From NCBI RefSeq assembly GCF_022267535.1, contig NZ_JAHNZV010000015.1, positions 1 through 62,690 of the forward strand: a DNA stretch of 62,690 nucleotides, read 5' to 3'. The stretch comes from Psychromonas antarctica (GTDB lineage Bacteria; Pseudomonadota; Gammaproteobacteria; Enterobacterales; Psychromonadaceae). The notes under the pieces are model-generated. The model was not told the DNA's origin, searched no databases, and saw only the letters and a program-made list of their open reading frames with translations. Both the position numbers and the translations under genes were made by a program. Positions 10,592 to 20,265 of this stretch are shown piece by piece (within the stretch, counting starts at the first letter, position 1; each line of letters starts with the position of its first letter).

Positions 10592-11335
10592 TCAAGGCAA
10601 TATTTGCGCGGGATGATAAAGGCTTAGTTTAGCCTGTCCATGGCGGAAAGTAAGCTTTCCTGAGAGTAATAATTGCTCATTTAATAAGAGATTCACCCCA
10701 TTTTCTTTAAACCGCTGTAACTGTTTGGCATGAATTATCACCTGCAGCTTTTTGTCTAATTTAAATCTAATACCTCGTTTGTCTTGTTTTAAATCACTAA
10801 TTCTGCCGCGGATATACTGATAACCATGATCAGCCTCTGTTAAGTTTGCTGCGGATAACGGCTTGAAATTAGACCAAATTCCGCTATTACGGGCACGGGA
10901 CTGTTGTTCAGCTTGCTGAAAACACTGCCAGAAACGATCGTTTTGACCAATCACCCAATGTGTTGCAAATCCAGATTGTAGTTGTAATAAGGCTAAGTTA
11001 CGTCCGCTTTTACTATAGACATATGCTAGCAACCGCCCATATTTATCTTTTTTAGTTTTATCAAACACTAAATGCAGTTTATCGCCCACCTTTATATAAC
11101 GCTGTAGAAGTTGTTTCGCATCGAACGCATAAGGATCCGAACGACTTTTATAACGATAATTAATCTCCGGTGTATTAATGCCAATAAAGCGCACTAAGCG
11201 CCCATTTTCTAAAGTGACAGTATCACCATCATTAATCTGTTTTAAAATAACCGTTTGGTCCCAAGCAACCTGCGCGCAATCCGCCAATAATGGCACAGGG
11301 AGAAGAGCAAATAAAAGAACAACTAATATGCGCAT
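10592..11335 (-). CDS. Secreted staphylococcal-nuclease-like (thermonuclease family) protein
   Basis: The N-terminus MRILVVLLFALLPVPLLADCA is a signal peptide, so the protein is exported. The SNase domain follows: NDGDTVTLENGRLVRFIGINTPE has the conserved Asp and first Arg; DKTKKDKYGRLLAYVY carries the second catalytic Arg/Glu region. The last 80 residues resemble no domain I can name. The start is ATG at 11335; a TTG four codons earlier is less likely. Probable role: nucleic-acid degradation in the periplasm or outside the cell. Confidence 0.85.
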   Translation of the reverse strand: MRILVVLLFALLPVPLLADCAQVAWDQTVILKQINDGDTVTLENGRLVRFIGINTPEINYRYKSRSDPYAFDAKQLLQRYIKVGDKLHLVFDKTKKDKYGRLLAYVYSKSGRNLALLQLQSGFATHWVIGQNDRFWQCFQQAEQQSRARNSGIWSNFKPLSAANLTEADHGYQYIRGRISDLKQDKRGIRFKLDKKLQVIIHAKQLQRFKENGVNLLLNEQLLLSGKLTFRHGQAKLSLYHPAQILP

Positions 11336-11486
11336 AACCGATACCAAATGAATTTAGTTGTTTTAACTGTAGGCTAAAATAAAAAATAAGAAGTCCATTT
11401 TACTGACTCTCATGTTCTGCAATCTAATTTTAAATGGATCCTGCAGCCGCGTTTTCTAATCTAGAAAAAACACATACACAATACTT

Positions 11487-11502
11487 TGTCTGACTTATTA
11501 CA
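11487..11502. promoter_or_regulatory. NifA upstream activator site before nifH
   Basis: TGTCTGACTTATTACA is a perfect TGT-N10-ACA NifA site about 105 bp upstream of the nifH -24/-12 promoter, the usual spacing for NifA activation through DNA looping. The remaining leader (11350-11600) shows nothing else recognisable. Confidence 0.7.
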
Positions 11503-11606
11503 AATTCCCGCTTTTTTGTATGGTTAATTGCGCCCCCTCGCACTGCCCTATTTAAAAAAAACACAAAATACCCTCTATATTCAATTAGTTAATGAATATC
11601 CATAAG

Positions 11607-11623
11607 TTGGTACAGCACCTGCA
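11607..11623 (+). promoter_or_regulatory. Sigma-54 (-24/-12) promoter of nifHDK
   Basis: TTGGTACAGCACCTGCA matches the RpoN consensus, with GG and GC exactly 10 bases apart, 58 bases before nifH. With the NifA site at 11487 this is a canonical nifH promoter. Confidence 0.85.
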
Positions 11624-11677
11624 ATTAGTTGATAGGAACAACACTTTGTTATTTTATATCTACCACAGGAGTTTTAA

Positions 11678-12577
<900 letters not shown>

Positions 12578-12600
12578 TCAACGACTACTAAGGGGCTTTT

Positions 12601-14043
12601 ATGACGAGCATGAAAGAGCAAAATGAAAAGATGATCCAGGAGGTACTTGAAGTTTATCCTGATAGCGCCAAAAAAGATCGTGCCAAACATTTAGGCACTA
12701 GCGATAGCAATTGTGCAAGCAGCTGTATTACCTCCAACCGTAAATCTCAGCCTGGTGTCATGACTGCCCGTGGTTGTGCATACGCAGGCTCTAAAGGGGT
12801 GGTTTTCGGCCCCATTAAAGACATGATTCATGTCAGTCATGGTCCAGTGGGTTGTGGTCAATACTCACGCGCAGGACGGCGTAACTACTACACAGGTAAA
12901 ACAGGTGTAAACAGCTTCGGTACCATGAACTTTACCTCTGATTTCCAAGAGAAAGATATTGTTTTCGGTGGTGATAAAAAACTGACTATATTAATGGAAG
13001 AGCTAGAAACACTCTTCCCACTTTCTAAAGGTATTTCAATTCAGTCCGAGTGTCCTGTTGGTTTGATTGGTGATGATATAGAAGCCGTTGCTAAAGAAAC
13101 ACAAGCTAAAACAGGTAAACCTGTTGCCGCGGTACGTTGTGAAGGTTTCCGCGGGGTTTCTCAATCATTGGGTCACCATATTGCTAACGATGCAATTCGC
13201 GATAAATTAATTGATAACCGTGAACACGACGATAGCTTTGCAGGTACACCTTACGATGTCGGTTTGATCGGTGATTACAATATCGGTGGTGATGCTTGGT
13301 CAACACGCTTATTACTCGAAGAGATTGGCTTACGCGTTGTCTCTCAGTGGTCTGGTGACGGTACGGTTTCTGATATTGAGCTGAACTGTAAAGCGAAAAT
13401 TAACTTAGTACATTGTTACCGTAGTGTTAACTATATCGCCCGTCATATGGAAGAGAAATACAATATTCCATGGTTAGAATTTAACTTTTTCGGACCGACT
13501 AAAATTGCAGCATCATTAACTGAGATAGCATCAAAATTTGATCAAACTATTCAAGATAAAGCTCAGCAAGTAATTGCTAAGTACGATGCACAATGGCAAG
13601 CCGTTGTTGCTAAATACAAACCACGCTTAGAAGGCAAAAAAGTCATGTTATATGTGGGTGGTTTACGCCCCCGTCATGTTATCGGCGCTTATGAAGACCT
13701 GGGTATGGAAGTTGTCGGCACGGGTTATGAATTTGGTCACAACGATGATTACGATCGTACTCAACCCGATGTTAAAGATGCAACATTGATTTACGATGAT
13801 GTGACAGGTTATGAGTTTGAAGAGTTTGTTAAGAAGATCCAACCCGATCTAATTGGCTCAGGCATAAAAGAGAAATACATATTCCAAAAAATGGGCATTC
13901 CTTTCCGTCAAATGCATAGCTGGGATTATTCAGGTCCTTATCACGGTTACGATGGCTTTGATATCTTTGCCCGCGATATGGATATGACACTCAACAACCC
14001 ATGCTGGGACAAGCTAATAGCCCCATGGCTTAAAACTGCATAA
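12601..14043 (+). CDS. nifD: Nitrogenase MoFe protein alpha chain NifD
   Basis: Holds the FeMo-cofactor and half of the P-cluster. 480 residues. P-cluster cysteines are visible in [20 protein letters not shown] and [11 protein letters not shown]. The FeMo-co cysteine lies in [11 protein letters not shown] and the cofactor histidine in [17 protein letters not shown]. No AnfG/VnfG delta-subunit gene follows, which supports a Mo enzyme. It begins 23 bases after nifH with an AAGGGG ribosome site. Confidence 0.99.
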   Translation: MTSMKEQNEKMIQEVLEVYPDSAKKDRAKHLGTSDSNCASSCITSNRKSQPGVMTARGCAYAGSKGVVFGPIKDMIHVSHGPVGCGQYSRAGRRNYYTGKTGVNSFGTMNFTSDFQEKDIVFGGDKKLTILMEELETLFPLSKGISIQSECPVGLIGDDIEAVAKETQAKTGKPVAAVRCEGFRGVSQSLGHHIANDAIRDKLIDNREHDDSFAGTPYDVGLIGDYNIGGDAWSTRLLLEEIGLRVVSQWSGDGTVSDIELNCKAKINLVHCYRSVNYIARHMEEKYNIPWLEFNFFGPTKIAASLTEIASKFDQTIQDKAQQVIAKYDAQWQAVVAKYKPRLEGKKVMLYVGGLRPRHVIGAYEDLGMEVVGTGYEFGHNDDYDRTQPDVKDATLIYDDVTGYEFEEFVKKIQPDLIGSGIKEKYIFQKMGIPFRQMHSWDYSGPYHGYDGFDIFARDMDMTLNNPCWDKLIAPWLKTA

Positions 14044-14073
14044 CCCCTTTATAAAAAAGGAATTAATGTCGAT

Positions 14074-14099
14074 GCGATAGCAACATACTTTGCTATCGC
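14074..14099 (+). other. mRNA hairpin between nifD and nifK
   Basis: A perfect 10-bp stem (GCGATAGCAA / TTGCTATCGC) with a 6-nt loop in the 113-base nifD-nifK gap. There is no T-run, so it is not an obvious terminator. It may stabilise upstream nifHD mRNA or tune NifK yield. Confidence 0.6.
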
Positions 14100-14156
14100 T
14101 AGCAATTAAAATCACACCTGACTGTTCAAAGAACGGATACAGGAGGAGAGTTAAAT

Positions 14157-15728
14157 ATGAGTCAAACGATAGAAGCAACTAAACCTGGGTATCCGTTATT
14201 TCAACAACCGGAATACCAAGATCTGCTGGCTAGAAAAAAAGCCTTATCAGAAGAAGCACATAGCGACGAAAAAGTACAAGAAGTCTTTGAGTGGACAACC
14301 ACTCAAGCATATCAAGACTTAAACTTTGCGCGTAAAGCACTCACTGTCAATCCAGCAAAAGCATGTCAGCCTTTAGGATCTGTACTTTGTGCACTTGGTT
14401 TTGACAAAACATTACCTTATGTACATGGCTCGCAAGGTTGTGTTTCCTATTTTCGTAGCTATTTCAACCGCCACTTTAAAGAACCAATTGCTTGTGTTTC
14501 TGACTCAATGACAGAAGATGCTGCGGTATTTGGTGGTAACAAAAACATGGATGCAGGTTTAGCAAATGCCTATGCATTGTACAAACCGGGCATGGTTGCT
14601 GTTTCTACTACCTGCATGGCAGAAGTTATTGGTGATGACTTAAATGCATTTATTGCTAATGCTAAAAAAGATGGCCATATCCCAACAGACGTACCAACAC
14701 CTTTTGCCCATACACCTAGTTTTGTGGGTAGTCATATCACCGGCTGGGATGGCATGTTTGAAGGCTTTTGTAATGAATTTACAAAATCCAGCATGGAAGA
14801 CAAAGTGGTTGGTAGCAATAAAAAAATCAACTTAGTGACGGGCTTTGAAACTTACCTAGGTAACTACCGCATCTTGCACACTATGATGAAAGAGATGGGT
14901 ATTCCTTATAGTGTATTATCAGATCCAACTGAAGTCTTAAGTACACCTGCCGATGGTGAATACCGCATGTATGCGGGTGGCACAACAGCAGAAGAGATGA
15001 AGGACGCACCCAATGCAATCGATACGCTGTTATTACAACCTTGGTCTCTGATTAAGACTAAAAAAACAGTTAAAAATCTTTGGAAACAACCTGCAAGTGC
15101 ATTAAATATTCCGATGGGTCTAGATTGGACAGATGAGTTCTTAATGAAACTTAGCGAATTAACAGGGACACCTATCGCTGACTCATTAACTAAAGAGCGC
15201 GGACGTCTTGTTGATATGATGACAGATAGCCACACTTGGTTACATGGCAAAAAATTCGGTATCTATGGTGACCCTGATTACCTACTCGGTATGGTCAAAT
15301 TCCTATTAGAACTAGGTTGTGAGCCGACTACTATCTTATGTCATAACGCCAATAAGAAATGGCAGAAGAACATGCAAGCGGTATTAGATGCAAGCCCTTA
15401 TGGAACAGATTGCAAAATCTTTATTCAGAAAGATTTATGGCACTTCCGTTCGCTGATGTTCACTAACAAGCCTGATTTTATGATAGGTAACTCATACGCT
15501 AAATTTATTGAACGAGATACCTTAGCTAAAGGTGAAGCGTTTAAAGTGCCATTAATCCGTATTGGTTTCCCGATATTTGACCGTCATCATCTACATCACC
15601 AGACTACTTGGGGCTATGAAGGTGCGATGCAAATATTGACTACTCTAGTCAATGAAATTTTAGCCAAGCTAGATCAGGATACTAGCGTCTACGGCAAAAC
15701 AGATTTCGGCTTTGATTTAATACGATAG
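14157..15728 (+). CDS. nifK: Nitrogenase MoFe protein beta chain NifK
   Basis: Completes the P-cluster and the alpha2beta2 dinitrogenase. 523 residues, the usual length of proteobacterial NifK. P-cluster cysteines are in ACQPLGSVLCALGF, GSQGCVSYFRSYF and STTCMAEVIGDD. The C-terminal GFPIFDRHHLHHQTTWGYEGA is the conserved NifK tail. AGGAGGAG lies eight bases before the ATG, a very strong ribosome site. Confidence 0.99.
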   Translation: MSQTIEATKPGYPLFQQPEYQDLLARKKALSEEAHSDEKVQEVFEWTTTQAYQDLNFARKALTVNPAKACQPLGSVLCALGFDKTLPYVHGSQGCVSYFRSYFNRHFKEPIACVSDSMTEDAAVFGGNKNMDAGLANAYALYKPGMVAVSTTCMAEVIGDDLNAFIANAKKDGHIPTDVPTPFAHTPSFVGSHITGWDGMFEGFCNEFTKSSMEDKVVGSNKKINLVTGFETYLGNYRILHTMMKEMGIPYSVLSDPTEVLSTPADGEYRMYAGGTTAEEMKDAPNAIDTLLLQPWSLIKTKKTVKNLWKQPASALNIPMGLDWTDEFLMKLSELTGTPIADSLTKERGRLVDMMTDSHTWLHGKKFGIYGDPDYLLGMVKFLLELGCEPTTILCHNANKKWQKNMQAVLDASPYGTDCKIFIQKDLWHFRSLMFTNKPDFMIGNSYAKFIERDTLAKGEAFKVPLIRIGFPIFDRHHLHHQTTWGYEGAMQILTTLVNEILAKLDQDTSVYGKTDFGFDLIR

Positions 15729-15731
15729 CCT

Positions 15732-15769
15732 AAAAGGTTGGAGGGCGTTGCTCCAACCTTTTATTTTTA
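15732..15769 (+). terminator. Terminator/attenuator between nifK and nifT
   Basis: A perfect stem of AAAAGGTTGGAG and CTCCAACCTTTT with a 7-nt loop followed by ATTTTT, just past the nifK stop. It should end most nifHDK transcripts and leave partial readthrough for nifT and nifY. Confidence 0.75.
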
Positions 15770-15775
15770 GCAAAT

Positions 15776-15799
15776 AAGCTTACTTATTTAAGTAAGCTT
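15776..15799 (+). other. Second hairpin before nifT
   Basis: A perfect 10-bp inverted repeat (AAGCTTACTT / AAGTAAGCTT) with an ATTT loop, 13 bases after the nifK terminator. Without a clear U-tract, it may be an mRNA 5' end stabiliser or a processing site for nifTY. Confidence 0.5.
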
Positions 15800-15845
15800 T
15801 TCACTGAAAGTAAATTCAGAGAAACAATCACCCAAGGAGCAGCTA

Positions 15846-16055
15846 ATGCCTAACATAATGTTAAGAAAACAAGACGGGATCCTGACAGGCTATATTGCCA
15901 AAAAAGATCTCGAAGCGCAGGTGACTTCTCTGGAATTTGAAGAAGAGAAGCGTTGGGGAGGAAAAATGACATTAAGCAGTGGCCATTGCTATTATTTTGA
16001 GCCTTTACCCGCCCCTCCCAGTCTACCGATCACCATCAGAATGCGCCGCGGTTAA
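15846..16055 (+). CDS. nifT: NifT/FixU family protein
   Basis: A 69-residue protein of the NifT family, conserved after nifK in Klebsiella and relatives. MPNIMLRK at the start and ERWGGKMTL/EPLPAPPSLPITIRMRRG towards the end follow the family pattern. Its biochemical role is unsettled and mutants often have little phenotype. CAAGGAG is seven bases before the ATG. Confidence 0.88.
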   Translation: MPNIMLRKQDGILTGYIAKKDLEAQVTSLEFEEEKRWGGKMTLSSGHCYYFEPLPAPPSLPITIRMRRG

Positions 16056-16096
16056 GCACATAAATATCAACCAATACGCTATAAAGGGAGAATAAT

Positions 16097-16510
16097 ATGA
16101 CAACAGTGAGCCGCAAATTACTGATAGCTTTCGCCTCAACAGATGGTAAAGCGGTTGATGGCCATTTTGGATCATGCGAAAAATTTTATATCTACCGTCT
16201 TGATGCCGAGCAAATTGACCATATTGAAGTGCGCAATGCTGAGGGGGGACGCGGAAGTGAGAAAAACAGTTTTCGAGCGCAAATAATCAAGGATTGTCAG
16301 TTGATGTTTTGCGCTTCTATTGGTGGCCCTGCCGCTGCGAAAGTGATCCGTGCAGGTATTCATCCGCTTAAAAGCAAAGATAACCCCAGTATCGATGCGC
16401 AGCTTTTAGAACTGCAGCAGCGTGTAAGCTCCGGAGCACTGCCGCCTTGGCTAGCCAAACACATGGGGCAGGAAGATTATTTTAACGAACGCTTTTCCGC
16501 TTTAGAGTAA
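16097..16510 (+). CDS. nifY: NifY/NafY-type FeMo-co-binding protein (NifX-fold domain)
   Basis: A 137-residue protein consisting of the dinitrogenase FeMo-co-binding fold (AFASTDGKAVDGHFGSCEKFYIYRL ... CASIGGPAAAKVIRAGIHPL), ending in PPWLAKHMG as in NafY/NifY. These proteins bind apo-dinitrogenase or FeMo-co and help insert the cofactor. Klebsiella NifY is longer (about 220 residues), so this copy lacks the N-terminal domain. The order nifHDKTY-ENX is exactly that of Klebsiella, which supports the name. Confidence 0.8.
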   Translation: MTTVSRKLLIAFASTDGKAVDGHFGSCEKFYIYRLDAEQIDHIEVRNAEGGRGSEKNSFRAQIIKDCQLMFCASIGGPAAAKVIRAGIHPLKSKDNPSIDAQLLELQQRVSSGALPPWLAKHMGQEDYFNERFSALE

Positions 16511-16545
16511 GTACAAAGCAAAAATGTCGTGTCGGCTATCCACCA

Positions 16546-16562
16546 TTGTATTGAATACAACA
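16546..16562. promoter_or_regulatory. NifA-type activator site (with perfect palindrome) before nifE
   Basis: TGTATTGAATACAACA (16547-16562) fits TGT-N10-ACA and lies within a perfect 15-bp palindrome, TTGTATTGAATACAA. It sits only about 33 bp before the -24 element, closer than the usual NifA spacing. Confidence 0.5.
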
Positions 16563-16594
16563 TAAGTTAAACACTAAAAATCAATGAGTTAGGT

Positions 16595-16611
16595 AAGGAA
16601 CGAATGTTGCA
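16595..16611 (+). promoter_or_regulatory. Sigma-54 promoter of nifENX
   Basis: AAGGAACGAATGTTGCA has GG and GC exactly 10 bases apart and a perfect TTGCA -12 half. It lies 38 bases before the nifE ATG. An independent nifENX promoter also exists in Klebsiella. Confidence 0.75.
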
Positions 16612-16648
16612 ACAGAAACAGTAACAAACGTTATATCGTGGAGATCCT

Positions 16649-18016
16649 ATGCGACAATCAACAATTACCGAATTACAAAATGAGCCCGCCTGTGAGCATA
16701 ATAAAAAATCTAAATCAGGTTGTGCGCCGGCCACTCCGGGCGCTACAGCAGGAGGTTGCTGTTTTGATGGCGCGCAGATAACTCTTCTACCGATTACCGA
16801 TGTCGCCCATATTGTCCATGGTCCTGTCGGTTGCGCGGGCAGCTCATGGGATAAACGTGGGTCGCAAAGCTCTGGACCCGAGCTGTTTCGTTTAGGGTTT
16901 ACAACCGATCTCAATGAGCAAGATGTGATTATGGGACGCGGTGAAAAACGCCTCTACCATTCCATATTACAAGTCGCCAAAAAACACCAACCCGCCGCCA
17001 TTTTTGTCTATAACACCTGCGTACCAGCAATGGAAGGAGACGATATTGAAGCAGTTTGCCGCAGTGCACAAAGCCATATTAAGTTTCCCGTTATCGCCAT
17101 TGATGCGGCTGGATTTTATGGCAATAAAAACCTCGGTAACCGTATCGCTGGCGAACTAATGGTTGAGAAAGTCATTGGTACTGCAACGCCGGCCCCAAAA
17201 CCTGAATTCGCCCTCGGCCGCGTCCATGATATTGCCCTAGTAGGGGAATACAATATTGCCGGTGAGCTTTGGCATATTTTGCCTTTACTAGACAGATTAG
17301 GACTGCGAGTTTTGGCTAATTTGTCGGGCGATTGCCGTTTTCAGGAACTACAAACTATGCATCATGCTGAAGCATTAATGCTGGTTTGCTCAAGAGCGCA
17401 GGTTAATGTTGCCCGTAAATTACACACAAAATATCAGATCCCTTGGTTTGAAGGCAGCTTTTATGGCATACGTGATATGTGTGCTGCGCTGCGTCAATTT
17501 GCCAAACTGATTAACGATCCCTCGCTTACTGAGCGTACTGAACAACTCATAAGCCAAGAGCTTGAGCAACTTAATCAAGCCTTAACGCCCTACCGTGCGC
17601 AACTAAAAGGTAAAAAAGCGCTGCTCTATACAGGCGGAGTCAAATCATGGTCGATTGTCTCCGCACTGCAAGATCTGGGCATGCAGGTAATCGCTAGCGG
17701 TACTCGCAAAAGTACAGAGGAAGATAAAGCCAGAATTCGAGAACTGATGGGCAATGATGCCATATTACTCGATGAAACCAGCCCACGAAATCTACTTGAT
17801 GTGGCTTATCAGTATCAGGCCGACGTAATGATCGCCGGTGGCCGTAATATGTACACCGCCTATAAAGCGAGAATGCCCTTTGTCGAAGTAAACCAAGAGC
17901 GCGAACATGCTTTTGCTGGTTTCAAGGGGATATTGACCCTTGCGCAGCAATTATGCTTAACCTTAGAGAGTCCCGTGTGGCCGCAGGCAAAACAGCTTGC
18001 TCCTTGGTCGGCATAA
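16649..18016 (+). CDS. nifE: FeMo-cofactor scaffold protein NifE
   Basis: With NifN it forms the alpha2beta2 scaffold on which the NifB-cofactor matures into FeMo-co. 455 residues, homologous to Nif[33 protein letters not shown] and [17 protein letters not shown] carry the conserved cluster-ligand cysteines. [22 protein letters not shown] is the NifE counterpart of the NifD core. The NifD cofactor histidine context is absent, as expected. Its own sigma-54 promoter lies just upstream. Confidence 0.97.
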   Translation: MRQSTITELQNEPACEHNKKSKSGCAPATPGATAGGCCFDGAQITLLPITDVAHIVHGPVGCAGSSWDKRGSQSSGPELFRLGFTTDLNEQDVIMGRGEKRLYHSILQVAKKHQPAAIFVYNTCVPAMEGDDIEAVCRSAQSHIKFPVIAIDAAGFYGNKNLGNRIAGELMVEKVIGTATPAPKPEFALGRVHDIALVGEYNIAGELWHILPLLDRLGLRVLANLSGDCRFQELQTMHHAEALMLVCSRAQVNVARKLHTKYQIPWFEGSFYGIRDMCAALRQFAKLINDPSLTERTEQLISQELEQLNQALTPYRAQLKGKKALLYTGGVKSWSIVSALQDLGMQVIASGTRKSTEEDKARIRELMGNDAILLDETSPRNLLDVAYQYQADVMIAGGRNMYTAYKARMPFVEVNQEREHAFAGFKGILTLAQQLCLTLESPVWPQAKQLAPWSA

Positions 18017-18050
18017 TAATGGCAGCTTATCCCATGTTAAGGAATAGTAT

Positions 18051-19427
18051 ATGGCACAAATAATCCCCAATAAAAAAGCGCTCGCAGAGCAACCTCTAAA
18101 AGTGGGCCAGCCACTCGGCGCAGCACTGGCTTTTCTCGCTATTGACCGAGCGATGCCGCTGATGCATGCCGCGCAGGGCTGTAGCGCCTTTGCCAAAGTT
18201 TTTCTAATACAACATTTTCATGAGCCCATTCCAATGCAATCGACAGCAATGGATCCTATCTCAACCGTGATGGGATCCGATGATAACTTAATGCAGGCTT
18301 TTACCCATTTATGCAGTACCCAGCATCCCAAATTAATAGGCCTATTAACATCCGGCCTCACTGAAGCACAAGGCTGTGATATTGAATCTTCAGTTCGCTT
18401 GTTTAAAGAAGAAAATCCTAAATATAAAAATACCGCCATTATTCCGGTCAATACGCCTGATTTTTATGGCTCGCTGGAAACCGGGTATGCGGGTGCCGTT
18501 GAGGCAATGATTAAACATTTAGTGGTAAGTAAAACGCCAAGCAGCGCGCGCCGAAAACGAGTCAATATACTGGTCAGCCATATGCTTACCCCTGGCGATA
18601 TCGAGCTACTAAAAAGTTATGTTGAGGCATTTGGTTTAACCCCTGTAGTGATCCCCGATTTGAGCCTTTCCCTTGATGGATATTTAGCAGTTCAAGATTT
18701 TAATAGCCTCTCTCAAGGGGGCTGTACTGTGGAACAGATTAAAACCGTAGGGCAGGCCCTCGCCACCATAGTGATCGGTCATTCATTAGATCGAGCGGCC
18801 AGTATCTTGGTCGAACGCACCCAAATCCCCACCGAAACATTTGCACATCTGCATACGCTAGAGCAGACAGATCGTCTGATAATGTTACTTAGCCGTCTGA
18901 GTGGCCGCAAAGTCCCCGTCAATATTGAGCGAGCACGTGGACAGCTCTGCGATGCGCTGATTGATACCCATACGCAGCTTGGCGGTAAAAAAGCAGGGCT
19001 GGCCATGGAAGCAGATCATTTAAATGCATTTAGTGCGCTACTGAAAAGCGCCAATATCACATTATCGGTGATCATTGCCCCCTGCAACCAACCGCAACTG
19101 GTGTCGTTACCCATTGATAAAGTACAGATTGGCGATCTCTCCGATCTACATGTACAAGCTGCGAACGCCAAAGTAGATATCTTACTCTCTAACGCCCATG
19201 CCCAAAGCATCGCCAAAGAGATGAATATTCCACTGCTGCGTATCGGTATTCCTATTCATGATGAATTCGGCTGTTTTGCAAAATCTTTTATCGGTTATAG
19301 CGGCATCCGCAACACACTGTTTGAGCTTGCCAACCTATTACGTCATGAAGTACATAGCATTCCTGTCTATCACTCGCCATTGAAACAAGATCTCAGCCAG
19401 ATTAAAGTCGGGGTTGACTATGTCTAA
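18051..19427 (+). CDS. nifN: FeMo-cofactor scaffold protein NifN
   Basis: Beta-like subunit of the NifEN scaffold. 458 residues. The start PLKVGQPLGAALAFLAIDRAMPLMHAAQGCSAFAKVFLIQHFHEPIPMQSTAMDPISTVMG is the NifN version of the NifK P-cluster region, keeping one cysteine. ERARGQLCDALIDTHTQLGGKKAGLAMEADHL follows the NifK pattern. A GGAATAG motif precedes the ATG 34 bases after nifE; the 3' end overlaps nifX by eight bases. Confidence 0.97.
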   Translation: MAQIIPNKKALAEQPLKVGQPLGAALAFLAIDRAMPLMHAAQGCSAFAKVFLIQHFHEPIPMQSTAMDPISTVMGSDDNLMQAFTHLCSTQHPKLIGLLTSGLTEAQGCDIESSVRLFKEENPKYKNTAIIPVNTPDFYGSLETGYAGAVEAMIKHLVVSKTPSSARRKRVNILVSHMLTPGDIELLKSYVEAFGLTPVVIPDLSLSLDGYLAVQDFNSLSQGGCTVEQIKTVGQALATIVIGHSLDRAASILVERTQIPTETFAHLHTLEQTDRLIMLLSRLSGRKVPVNIERARGQLCDALIDTHTQLGGKKAGLAMEADHLNAFSALLKSANITLSVIIAPCNQPQLVSLPIDKVQIGDLSDLHVQAANAKVDILLSNAHAQSIAKEMNIPLLRIGIPIHDEFGCFAKSFIGYSGIRNTLFELANLLRHEVHSIPVYHSPLKQDLSQIKVGVDYV

Positions 19428-19863
19428 TGCGCTAAAAATACACGAAGATGTCTTATATATCGCCTTTGCCAGCAACGAAAAGAGCCTTTTAGATGCTCAT
19501 TTTGGCAGCTGTCCAAATCTTGTTATCTATCGCGTCACCGCAACCGCAAGTGCACATATCAACACGGTTCAACTGCCCCATTATGAAGGGCACAATGAGC
19601 AGAAAATAACAGATCGTTTAAACGCGCTAAGCAACTGTTTTGCGGTTTACTGCCTTGCCTGCGGGAATCCAGTACGTCAACGGCTATTGGCACAAGGTAC
19701 CCGTGTAGTTATCCATCCTCAAATCAATTCTATTGCGAGTTTAATCATCGAGATCCAGGGAAATTGGCCCGGCAAAATAGCCCGTCGCCAGGCGCGGCAG
19801 TTAAGCCGGAAACAGCAGCCCGACTATTTTGCAACGCTCGCCGATGGCGCGTGGGATGAATAA
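19420..19863 (+). CDS. nifX: FeMo-co/NifB-co carrier protein NifX
   Basis: Small carrier that binds NifB-co and the VK-cluster and passes them to NifEN. The NifX fold is clear: VLYIAFASNEKSLLDAHFGSCPNLVIYRV and CLACGNPVRQRLLAQGTRVVIHP, ending with WPGKIARRQARQLSRKQQPDYF. I place the start at the ATG at 19420, overlapping the nifN stop, rather than at the in-frame TTG two codons earlier. The overlap implies translational coupling. Confidence 0.9.
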   Translation: MSNALKIHEDVLYIAFASNEKSLLDAHFGSCPNLVIYRVTATASAHINTVQLPHYEGHNEQKITDRLNALSNCFAVYCLACGNPVRQRLLAQGTRVVIHPQINSIASLIIEIQGNWPGKIARRQARQLSRKQQPDYFATLADGAWDE

Positions 19864-19898
19864 GTAAGCATTTTTCATTAACAATAAAGGAGAAAAAA

Positions 19899-20186
19899 AT
19901 GGCATATAGTACAGGAACAACCAAATCGGGTGAAAGCTGGACACCCGAATTTATAGAACACTTAGATCAGGCAAACTGCATCGGTTGTGGGCGCTGTTAT
20001 AACGTCTGTACTCGGGATGTTTTTTCCCCAGAAGAGATCGACGTTGATGAAGATGATGCTGGTGATTATGATGACGATGTACGGATGGTGATGGCTGTTG
20101 CCGATGCTGATAACTGTATCGGCTGCCTCGCTTGTGTAAAAGTCTGCTCCAAAGGGTGCTTTACCCATGCTGCGCAGGCGATTTAA
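19899..20186 (+). CDS. fdxB: Nif-specific ferredoxin III (2[4Fe-4S])
   Basis: A 95-residue ferredoxin with two cluster motifs: CIGCGRCYNVC (about 27-37) and CIGCLACVKVCSKGC near the C-terminus, separated by a very acidic stretch (EEIDVDEDDAGDYDDDV). The length and this acidic insert match the nif-associated ferredoxin III/FdxB family. It probably donates electrons to nitrogenase or to FeMo-co synthesis. AAAGGAG precedes the ATG. Confidence 0.85.
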   Translation: MAYSTGTTKSGESWTPEFIEHLDQANCIGCGRCYNVCTRDVFSPEEIDVDEDDAGDYDDDVRMVMAVADADNCIGCLACVKVCSKGCFTHAAQAI

Positions 20187-20219
20187 TCTTTACAGTTAAT
20201 TCCCCCTTCCATTAGCATA

Positions 20220-20254
20220 ACATTGCGCTGCCAATAACTCTGGCAGCGCAATGT
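20220..20254. terminator. Shared hairpin between convergent fdxB and nifA
   Basis: A perfect 14-bp inverted repeat (ACATTGCGCTGCCA / TGGCAGCGCAATGT) with a 7-nt loop in the 80-base gap between the two convergent stop codons. It has little T-run, but position and strength suggest a bidirectional terminator. Confidence 0.65.
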
Positions 20255-20265
20255 GTTAAGTTAGC

